DNA of 64,000 bases from Flaccisagitta enflata (lineage: Eukaryota; Chaetognatha; Sagittoidea; Aphragmophora), in NCBI GenBank assembly GCA_965153355.1, contig OZ231127.1, forward strand, positions 58,156,001 to 58,220,000, read 5' to 3'. Within the stretch, counting starts at the first letter, position 1, and each line of letters begins with the position of its first letter. The notes below the pieces were generated by a model. It saw nothing but the letters and a program-made list of their open reading frames with translations. It did not search any database and had not been told where the DNA came from. Below are positions 52,788 through 64,000 of the stretch, in pieces. A program made the translations under genes and the position numbers.

Positions 52788-54198
52788 TTTTTCTGTCAAA
52801 ATCGACTATCATTTTGCATGACTTATAAAACAGAGAAATAAATGCTTTATAGCTTCGATATTTCATTTCATTTTGTTTTTCTTTTTTTCTTTTTTTTCTT
52901 CTTCGGTGTCCTCATGCCGTGCCAACACTGACAACACAGTTACACACATCAAGTGAGCTTTTGTTTGCAACACTTGAAAAGATGCGTCTGTTTCTCTGTT
53001 CGTGATGTCTTTTAAAGGAAAAGCGACTTTTGAAATAAGAACCAGGCTATTTTGCACGAGTTCATACATCGATGCGTCACTTTCCTCCTTTTCTAATTGT
53101 TTCCTGCTCTCTCCATGATTTTTCACAGGACTACGTCGTAGATGCATGTGCACTACAAAAATGAGCATTTCAATTTATGAACTCACGTAAGAAAACATTC
53201 GCACGCCGAAAATCCTCTTCTCGCTACGCGACTCATCTAACTGACTACACGGGCTCTCTCTCGTTCCTCCACACAATTCACTCGGCTCTCGCCACTCGTC
53301 TTTCTCTCGAGCTCTCCCCCTCTCAGCTTTCTTCTCTCGGGGTCTCAGAGAGCGGTTTTTTACTGCGACTCGCTTTTTCTCCCACTCTGACTTTGGCACT
53401 CGGGACCAAAAAAAAAAAAAATCGACATTTCAATTCTTCAATTCCTTTTTTTCTCTGACCGAATTTGACTTTTGGAATTTCTCCTTTCTCTTCGTCAATT
53501 TTTTTAAAAAAATGACAAAAATGATATGAAATCACCAAAAATATGGACTAATGTTACCAAATGTCTCGCACTTTTTCGAGTAATTGGAATAGATCATAAA
53601 AGTAATCAAAAGAAACGACCATCGGTAATTTTCTTCATTCTTTGAGACGATCTAACATCAATCCATTCATTTCATTTTTCCACCGAAATTGTTTCATCCA
53701 TGATTATCTTCGACCATCGGCGACAGTGTACAACTTTTTCAACTCATTATCCTCTAATTTTCCAACGACAAAATTGAGGATATTTTCCAGCTTCATTCAT
53801 CGTTGCGTTGCATTAAATGCATTAGTGAATTCTCACTGAAATCTTAAAAATGTTTCATTCAGCAATCAGCATGAATATTTGAAGGATATACGCATCAAAA
53901 TGTTTGTATGAATACGCCGCACAAACATGACGTCACATCAAGGAGTTATACAAATCATCCTTCAAAGTTGACGACGAAGACGAGCTTTTAAGTGGTGATC
54001 GCGATCGTCGTTTCGTAACTTGTAGTCACATACTCGTTTTCATACTACAGACCGCAATCTTATGCCATAACGTCCCATCGTTTAAGCTTTTCCTCAACGT
54101 AGTCCTCTTCCTCCTCCTCTTCCTCCTCCTCCTCCTCTTCCACCATTGCGGCCACGACGCCGACAATTCCGACGTCGACGACGTTTCCTCATTCCAAG
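52788..54198. other. Upstream region of the Nk6 exon, no other gene
   Basis: About 1.4 kb without a supported coding frame. A TCC-rich strip (54103-54140) immediately precedes the Nk6 start and its frame is open but lacks an ATG. Promoter elements could not be assigned by eye. Confidence 0.5.
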
Positions 54199-55362
54199 AT
54201 GCTGTCGATGCTGAACACGGCAGCGGCGGCGGGTTTGGCGTCGGCCGCTGCCGCATCCGTCGGCGGCTTGGAGGCGCAGTTGGCGCATCATCATCAACGA
54301 CATTCAGGCATTCCAGCTTCCGTTTCGAGCGCCTTCGTGCTCGGCAGCGCCCCTTTAGCCGCGCTGCAGAGCATGACGGAAATGAAGACGGCCGCCGCAC
54401 ACGCCGCGGCAATGCTACAGTCTGCCGCATCCGCCAACAGTCACTACCAGGCGCTGCAGCAGGGACTTCAAAAACACCAACAGCAGCAGCAACAACAACA
54501 GCAACAGCAACTTCATTCGCCGACACAGCATCCCGCCGATAATCTGGTCATTTCCACGTCTACGTCATCCTCGCCCGTGTCAGCTGCGGCAGCTGCAGGC
54601 TCCTCATCCAGTCATCATCACCACCTAAGCGGCGGCGGCGGCGGTGGCAATCCAATCGGCCTCACTTCGCCCATTTCCGGTCACAACTTGTCTTCGAGCG
54701 CTTTGTCAACGACATCCTCTTCGGAATCCAATCCCGGTTCGCCTCCACTCATCCTTCCTCCGCCTCCTTCGTTAGCGCTCCCTTCTTGCTCTTCCTCCTC
54801 CTCCTCTTCCTCTTCTTCATCGTCATTGAATAATAACAATAACAATAATAACAACAATAACAATCCCACCGTGACTCCTACGTCCTCCGCTTCCTCTTCA
54901 TTTTCCTCGCCATCCTCCGCCTCCTCCTCTTCTCCTTCATCTTCAAGTCAAAATTCCCACGCCCTTCACCAACAACAGCAACAACAACAACACAGCAACA
55001 ACACCAACAACAGCAACAACATCAAGGTCTTTCTCATCGCATAGACGATATTCTATCGCGGCCGTCAGCGGCGGCCGCTGCCATCGCCTCCTCTTCCTCC
55101 GCCGCCTCCTCCATGTCAGCCTGCTCCGCCGCCGCCGCCGCCCTTTCCGCGGCCTCGGCCGCCGCCGCCGCCTCTCAATTACCCAACCGACTTTCAGCCG
55201 CGGCCGCGGCCAGCATGTATTTAAATCAGGCGCGTTTTGGCAAGCCGTTGGCGGACTTGACCGGCCGGCCGTTGTATTGGCCCGGAGCGGCGGCGGCAGC
55301 GGCGATGATGCCCGGAGCACCCGGAGCCAATCCATGGTCACGAGATCAAAGATTTTCCGCAG
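54199..55362 (+). CDS. Nkx6: Nk6/NKX6 homeobox transcription factor, exon 1 (partial, apparent 2-base frameshift)
   Basis: Encodes the N-terminal half of an NK6-class homeodomain repressor, a nuclear factor for neural and gut/pancreas-type patterning in animals. Three family marks are seen in order. Residues 45-64 contain 'APLAALQSMTEMKT', like the NKX6 N-terminus. The eh1 Groucho-binding motif 'HRIDDILSRP' lies at 55035-55064. 'RFGKPLADLTGRPLYWPG' then 'PWSRDQRF' near 55220-55358 match the conserved pre-homeodomain block. Between them are Gln, His, Gly, Ser, Asn and Ala runs. The first ATG of the frame, 54199, has A at -3. The frame used to about 54990 ends at 55044, whereas the eh1 and pre-homeodomain blocks lie in another frame. 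They join if two bases in the CA-rich tract near 54989-54995 are extra: allele, sequencing error or true mutation. The exon ends CCGCAG|GTGAGT, intron phase 1. The homeobox exons lie beyond the window. Confidence 0.85.
55035..55064 (+). other. eh1 Groucho-interaction motif of Nk6
   Basis: Codons for HRIDDILSRP, matching the 'xIxDILS' eh1/TN motif found in NK homeoproteins. It lies downstream of the apparent frameshift, in the same frame as the pre-homeodomain block, which shows that the downstream frame is the genuine one. Confidence 0.85.
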
Positions 55363-55368
55363 GTGAGT
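55363..55368 (+). promoter_or_regulatory. Splice donor of Nk6 exon 1
   Basis: CAG|GTGAGT is a near-perfect 5' splice site immediately after the conserved pre-homeodomain block, at the place where NKX6 genes have their first intron. The frame continues open past it but into non-family sequence. Confidence 0.8.
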
Positions 55369-55386
55369 GTCAAGATAGTTACATGG

Positions 55387-55500
55387 AAACGAGGCCAAGT
55401 AGGCAAACAGCCGCGCCGGGTCGATTGTCGTTTGTAAGTGATCAGCTGACAAACCCAACTGACCGTCCAAGGCGACCGGATAAGGCGTCTTGTAAACGTG
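55387..55500 (-). mobile_element. Candidate AGTCGCG-family fragment in the Nk6 intron
   Basis: On the minus strand it ends 'gcctacttggcctcgttt', almost identical to the terminus of the copy at 24385 ('ggcctacttggccttgttt'). The 5' end is degraded. Confidence 0.45.
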
Positions 55501-55529
55501 TTTTGGCGCATGAAATAATCATCATGACC

Positions 55530-55730
55530 CGGAGTATGAAATCGTAACGGCTTATAAGAGGGTGTTTCCGTAGGTAAGAAGGAAGGAGCGTATCAGGGTC
55601 CGTAACGCGAAATTTTGAATGACGTGATGATTCCTGAGCATTTCAGATGAATCCCTGCCAAGCCACATTACATCCGTTACCCACTCTCAAGCGACAATTT
55701 ATTGGCCATGTATCCGGTATTGTTGCAAAC
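55530..55730 (+). mobile_element. Diverged AGTCGCG-family element in the Nk6 intron
   Basis: 'cttataagagggtgtttccg' resembles the family's 'ctctataagaggctttgtcc', and the right end reads 'ttggccatgtatccggtatt' then GTT. Confidence 0.45.
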
Positions 55731-56039
55731 CAAGTTAGTTAAGGGTAGAGTGGGCGAGACATGAGCAGAAAAAAATACCTTATGCAATGACCCATGACGC
55801 GATTTTATTCATCCATTAATTGCCTTTGACGCTGACAGTCTTTGAAAGAGACAAGTGACATTTATGAAATGGGAAATCATATCAGGCATCCATAGTTATC
55901 TTTTGTCTCTTTATTAGCTCCCCGCGGTGTGATCGCTCATTCGTGAACGCGAACACGCAGGCGCGCGCGTGTGTGAAAGGATGTGCGAGCGGGTATGTGC
56001 GCATGTGTATGTGTGCATGCGTTTTTCATCTTCTTCTTT

Positions 56040-56214
56040 GCCCCCTCCATTCCTTGATGCACCCCCGTGCCCCCTCCATTCCTTGATGGACCCCCGTGCC
56101 CCCTCCATTCCGTGATGCACCCCCATGCCACCTCCATTCCTTGATGCACCCCTGTGCCCCCTCCCTTCCGTGACTCATCCCCGTGCCCCTTCCATTCCTT
56201 GATGCACCCCCGCG
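56040..56214. repeat. 29-bp minisatellite, six units
   Basis: Units of 'ccctccattccttgatgcac' plus 'ccccgtgcc'. Confidence 0.92.
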
Positions 56215-56294
56215 ACTAAATCTCATGACGCGAGTTTTAATCTTTTCATCTTTGACATTGATATCATATGTGGCCATAACCATCCGACTGAATA

Positions 56295-56399
<105 letters not shown>

Positions 56400-56663
56400 A
56401 AAGCGGCGCCGTTTTGCGGACATATAGTCTGCCGGCGCTCTCTTTATTGCTTTATCGTCACCGCCAATGATAAAGTCGACGATGATAGAGACGATGACGA
56501 CGACGCCGGTGATGACATTGGCGACTATGATAACTATAGCGACGACGATAGCGACGACGATGACGACGATTACGGCGACCTCGAACTGCGGCACTTTAGA
56601 GCCGTTTATATCTATGAAGTTATCCTATATTTCTTTGTGTTTAAATCGTCACTCGTCCTAGAG

Positions 56664-56664
<1 letters not shown>

Positions 56665-56741
<77 letters not shown>
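56665..56741. repeat. (CT)n microsatellite
   Basis: CT array of about 75 bp. Confidence 0.97.
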
Positions 56742-56746
<5 letters not shown>

Positions 56747-56898
56747 TTTTCCCCTGCCTCTCGCTTTTATCCCTCTCCATCAAGATTTTGATGGCCATAA
56801 TTTTCGTCATCGGCGTTATTTTTATCGATATGATTTTCATATTCGTCTTCTTCTTTATTTTCGGTCGCATGTGTTGTGTTTTCGCGTGCGCTTGTATT

Positions 56899-57135
<237 letters not shown>

Positions 57136-57409
57136 ACGAATGTTTGTCAGTTAGTTTGTGGGTGGAAAGAGGGTTTCGGGAGTGACAACACGCGTGTTTG
57201 TTGCGCTATCTATCTATCCATGCCCCTTTTTCCACACCGTGGCTATTTAGAGTTCTTTACTCGCTTTCAACACCCTAGGGAAATCAGCGTGAAAATTCTT
57301 CTTCGCAATTGGAAAGAGCGTTTGCAGTCGAAGAACGTAGATATCGCATGCGCATACACGTTTTCACGTACATGCACAAAACCATGACATATCCATAATT
57401 TACGCGTTA

Positions 57410-57590
57410 TGACAAGTGGAACAATATCCTTCAATGTCTAACGTTATACATCATTTGAACTAATGACCTTGATGGTGGACTTGCAAAAGGGGGCCTTGTG
57501 AACCCCCATGGTATTTTTACCGGCATATCATCCTAGTCTCCCATGTGGCATAATAAGCAAATGATACATTCGGTCAGAAACTAACTCAGA
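57410..57590 (+). repeat. Dispersed 'AAGTGGAACAATATCC' repeat, copy
   Basis: 'gacaagtggaacaatatcc', 'gggccttgtgaaccccca', 'tagtctcccatgtggca' in the same order as at 30022-30140. Confidence 0.6.
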
Positions 57591-57605
57591 CTCTTGAAAT
57601 AGATC

Positions 57606-57931
57606 CAGGGGTGTATATTATTGAGTCGCTTTTGATTCCCCCCCCCCCCCTGCCTTTGATTTTCTTCCCCGCGACGCGTCATGTTGTGTTTTTGTATCTA
57701 TGATTTTCTCCCCCATATAGCAATAAAATAATGTAGTTAAGGCTTAAATAGTGTTAAATTGTGTTTTACTTATTGAGTTTTATGATTGGGTACTGTAAAA
57801 AGTTATATTTTCCCCGAATTTCCTTTTTTTCTCTTTTTTTCCCCCTTTAATTTCCTTCCCCATCTTCAGACCCTTTGATTCCCCCCCCCCCCCCACGGGG
57901 GGAGGGGGAAACTCAATAATATACAGGCCTG
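57606..57931. mobile_element. hAT-type MITE (326 bp), second copy
   Basis: Begins CAGGGGTGTATATTATTGAG and ends 'ctcaataatatacaggcctg'. The exact 8-bp duplication AATAGATC flanks it (57598-57605, 57932-57939). The interior is the reverse complement of the copy at 28210, including the C-runs and 'tttgattttcttccccgcga'. Confidence 0.93.
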
Positions 57932-57939
57932 AATAGATC

Positions 57940-58974
57940 TATAGCTATGACTATCGATCGCCTTAACAAATGGTGAATTCGTTCAACCATGAACCAAAAC
58001 CGTGCCATAGTGTAATGTAGTGTACGTAACCATTTGGCTTCCTCCCCCATATGTCGCCTTCCTCCCATCATTTAACTCTCGCATATGATTGTCATCGTCA
58101 CCCCTACCCATCTTCTTTCTTCAACAATTTATGGTCTCCATCTTCATTCAACCTGCACCCTAGTTCAGTCCTCCCTTCCCTCCCTCCCCCATGTCCATAG
58201 AATACTCTATGGTCCATTCACACGTCCATTGTAAGGAAATTGATCCGGGGATTATGATTGAAGATCAAGGGAATTCAGATGGAGACAAAATCGATGAATG
58301 GCGCTCTCTTTCTCTCTCCGTCTCTCTGGAATTCTCAATAGAGAAAGGAGAAAAGAGATAAGAAGTGGAACGAACGAACGGAGGAACGAACGGAGGTCTC
58401 GCGCGAAAAGTGGTATCATCACACAAAAGTGGCGATTATCGGTTTCAATTCAATCGAATGCATTGAGGCTGATCGGAAATCTTGATTCAATGGCAAACTT
58501 GACTCCTCATTCTCTCTTCTGAATGCACGCGTGAAACGCGGATAACACTTGTGCGAAGGAACGTTTCAGATCCAATGTTCATGGTTTTTGACTTGCACTT
58601 GACTTGTGCTAGCAGCAGTTATCAGTCTTCCAAGGCTAAGGGCTGAGAAGAAAAATATACACTCCGATGGGTCTGACCCCAAAATACGATATATGCGGAT
58701 ATAGTGACAAAGTAATACCCCCCCCCCAAAAAAAAAAAAACAAAAAACATTCCGTTGGTCGTCTATCGGAGAGACGATAGATTTACGAAGACCCTCGCTT
58801 TTCCCCAACGACCGAAAAACGAGTCTTTAGAACAGTGATACTGGAGAAATGGATGGTTTTATGGTTTAGGCTGATGGCTCAACAGCAGTCAAGACGAAAA
58901 GTGCACCCGCTTCTTCTCTGGCTATGTCTCTTTCCTTGTCTCTCTCATTCTTTTTGTCTATGTCTCTACGTCTC
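57940..58974. other. No gene recognised
   Basis: Intronic-looking sequence. A C8/A12 homopolymer pair lies at about 58719-58740. Confidence 0.5.
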
Positions 58975-60207
<1,233 letters not shown>

Positions 60208-60394
60208 AGTCGCGTGCACACCACACTGTAAGCTATAACTGTCAGTCTGTCAGTTGGTAAGTGCATCGGTCATTCGGTCACATTTTCCTTTTTTAGCTTT
60301 TTTAGCTTTGTTTGCATCGCTGCTACTACCCAAATACTTGGATAACTTTTTTCGTCAATGTCCCTGCCCATTCGCACATGTATCTGGCCTTGTT
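60208..60394 (+). mobile_element. AGTCGCG-family element, diverged
   Basis: 5' AGTCGCGTGCACACCACACTG, GTCTGTCAGTTGG repeats, 'gtccctgcccattcgcac', 'atgtatctggcc' and TTGTT. Stems are weakened. Confidence 0.65.
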
Positions 60395-60789
60395 TGTTTC
60401 TGTTTCTCTTCTGGATTCTTTTTTTCTTCATTTTTTTTCCTTGTCTTTCTCACATTCTTGGAAAGCTCCTTTAATTTGCTTCCTTTTGACCTTTGTGGTG
60501 GTAACCTTGAGATGACCTTCTGACACCCGATCCATTATTTCATTATCTCACCCCTTTATCAATTCTTTATTGAGGTTTGCCGTTGGTGTCCTTCTTTGTT
60601 TGTTTTCCCATTGCCATTTTTTTTGTCTATCACCTCCAACTGGTGCGGTCTGATACCCTCTAGTGGGCCGCTACCAACGGATTGCGTAGAAAATTCGGAA
60701 ACCCGTTTTTTGTCACGTTTTGCTATTCCCCAATAGCATCAAAGACACTATAGATACGATTTTTGCATATTACGACTTCGTTTCTGGTC

Positions 60790-60927
60790 GTTACGTTCTA
60801 TTTGAAGCTATATAAAGCTTTAAAAAGCTATCAAATGCTATCAAAAGCTATTTACAACTATTTGAAGCTATTTGAAGCTAACCAAAGCTATTTAAAGCTA
60901 GTTAATAAACATAAAACAAAATGTCTG

Positions 60928-60960
<33 letters not shown>

Positions 60961-60962
60961 CA
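60790..60962. repeat. 'aagctattt' short repeat and (GTCT)n
   Basis: Degenerate 10-12 bp units of 'aaagctatttg' at 60800-60905, then GTCT at 60922-60962. Confidence 0.8.
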
Positions 60963-61199
60963 CTGTATCTCTGTAGTTATCTCTCTATGAGAGGATGAGA
61001 CCAAAACCGAGAGAATCGTTTCAGCATTTATGTTATGTCAATGTTATTGAATTAAAGCAGGTCGGGGAATGATTGATCATTTTGAAACTTTGGTCATTTT
61101 CCATCAAAATATTCTTGATAAAAGGAATATAGAAATGCTAATATGTAAAAAATTTTAAAGAATAAATCATTAAAAGTATATGAAACTAGAATTCAAATA

Positions 61200-61520
61200 T
61201 GAAACCTTAAATATTAAAGGTTAAAAAAAAAGAAAAAAGGAAATCAATATATCAAAAATTAAAAGTAGAAAAATCAAAAGGAAAAAAATAAAAAAAGAGA
61301 AAGTCAAAAAATACAAAAGGAAAAAAAAATAAAAAAAAAATTACAAACTAAAAAGTAAAAAATGAAAAGTAAAAAATGAAAAATAAAAAGTGAAAAATAA
61401 AAAGTGAAAATGAAAAATGAAAAGTGAAAGTGAAAAGTGAAAAATTGAAAAAGGAAAAATGAAATGTGAAAAATGAAAAATGAAAAATGAAAAATAAAAA
61501 ATAAAAAACAAAAAAATCAA
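61200..61520. repeat. A-rich (AAAAATGA/AAAGTGA) low complexity
   Basis: Imperfect 7-8 bp A-rich units, densest at 61345-61510. Confidence 0.85.
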
Positions 61521-61869
61521 TATCAATGGTGAATATATTGTATAACATTTTTTTTATCTTTAATTTTTTTTTCAAATGATCACAAAAATCCATAATGAGT
61601 AAAAAAGATGGACAAAAAAAGTGACAGCAATAATAACGCCTCAAATAACGCCATTTAGACGCCAAAATGGCGTTGCGTTGCCATGGAGAATACCGGAAAT
61701 GGCGTTACTAAAGAAGTCGTTATGCAATGGGTTGGCCGCTACCCGTGCCAACTGCCAAATGAATTACAATAGCAGAAATATCCAAGTGATTGTGATTGAA
61801 CCTGTAAATGTGCCATATTTTGACATGTGAATTATTGAGCAAGCAGACCGAGCAACTTAAGGAAACTAC

Positions 61870-62030
61870 AGTGGACTATCGCCTTTTAGTCACCTGATTT
61901 AACGACATTTCGGATTTAACATCCAGAGTTCATGGGTCCCAGATTTTTGCAGGCTTTTGTAATGTTAAGTTTACCTGATATAATGACACCTGATACCAAT
62001 AAAGGCGGCTAATCGCCGACCGGAAAAAAG
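61870..62030. mobile_element. Possible pogo/Tigger-like terminus, degraded
   Basis: 'tacagtggactatcgcc' followed by 'ctgatttaacgacatttcgg' and later 'tacctgatataatgacacct' looks like the TA-CAGTGGA terminus and subterminal repeats of a pogo-group element. Similar 'acctgatttaaagtcgct' occurs at the far right end (63950-63968). No second clean terminus was found. Confidence 0.35.
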
Positions 62031-62036
62031 TCGTAA

Positions 62037-63935
<1,899 letters not shown>

Positions 63936-64000
63936 TTCCAATAACAGCCAAACCTGATTTAAAGTCGCTATTTCCAGGTCCCTTGGAAATTTTTTTCCTG

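Noticed and set aside
54026-54526. Minus-strand 166-codon frame opposite the Nk6 exon
   Set aside because: Arg/Ala-rich shadow of the repeat-rich exon; the plus strand carries the family-conserved protein.
55023-55044. A tiny intron (GT...AG) to explain the Nk6 frame change
   Set aside because: The only GT-AG pair is about 18 bp and would remove part of the eh1 motif; far too short for a spliceosomal intron.

Overview
This is non-coding-rich DNA from an animal, almost certainly an invertebrate. The signs are spliced-gene architecture (a homeobox-family first exon ending in a consensus GT donor), a CR1/L2-type non-LTR retrotransposon, many short inverted-repeat DNA elements and a very heavy load of microsatellites. 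The species cannot be fixed from sequence alone. A degenerate TTAGGG block (31521-31621) fits a TTAGGG-telomere lineage better than an insect-type TTAGG one, but that is weak evidence.

Layout: 1-940 GA array and AT-rich sequence; 945-5390 a near-complete CR1/L2-like retrotransposon with two ORFs, one broken by a 1-base indel; 5.4-13.3 kb simple repeats with several copies of a short 'AGTCGCG' hairpin element; 13.37-16.57 kb a 3.2 kb foldback palindrome whose arms each hold three units of about 525 bp; 16.9-17.35 kb GA/AC arrays and another hairpin element; 17.45-18.86 kb an inverted-repeat element with at least 16 copies of the palindrome GTTTATAAAC; 18.9-21.6 kb three related elements in which terminal inverted repeats enclose 20-21 bp minisatellites, plus a TA-flanked MITE; 22-54 kb mostly microsatellites (CT, TTC, TTTC, ATC), hairpin elements, MITEs and unannotated AT-rich sequence; 54199-55362 exon 1 of an Nk6/NKX6 homeobox gene; 55363-64000 presumably its first intron, holding a second hAT-type MITE, long GT/CT arrays and a tandem duplication of about 960 bp at the end. 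The Nk6 homeobox is not in this window.

The best candidate for something undescribed is the dispersed AGTCGCG family: about 20 recognisable copies or fragments in 64 kb. Members have a 5' hairpin, a (GTCY)n tract, a variable core, a 3' copy of the 5' terminal motif, a short terminal hairpin and a TTGTT end, and are often followed directly by pyrimidine microsatellites. The hairpin and the distant 3' motif change together between copies. The architecture resembles non-autonomous Helentron (Helitron2/DINE-1/HINE, 'mini-me') elements; that assignment is inference. Nearly all long open frames in the window are translations of simple repeats, not genes.
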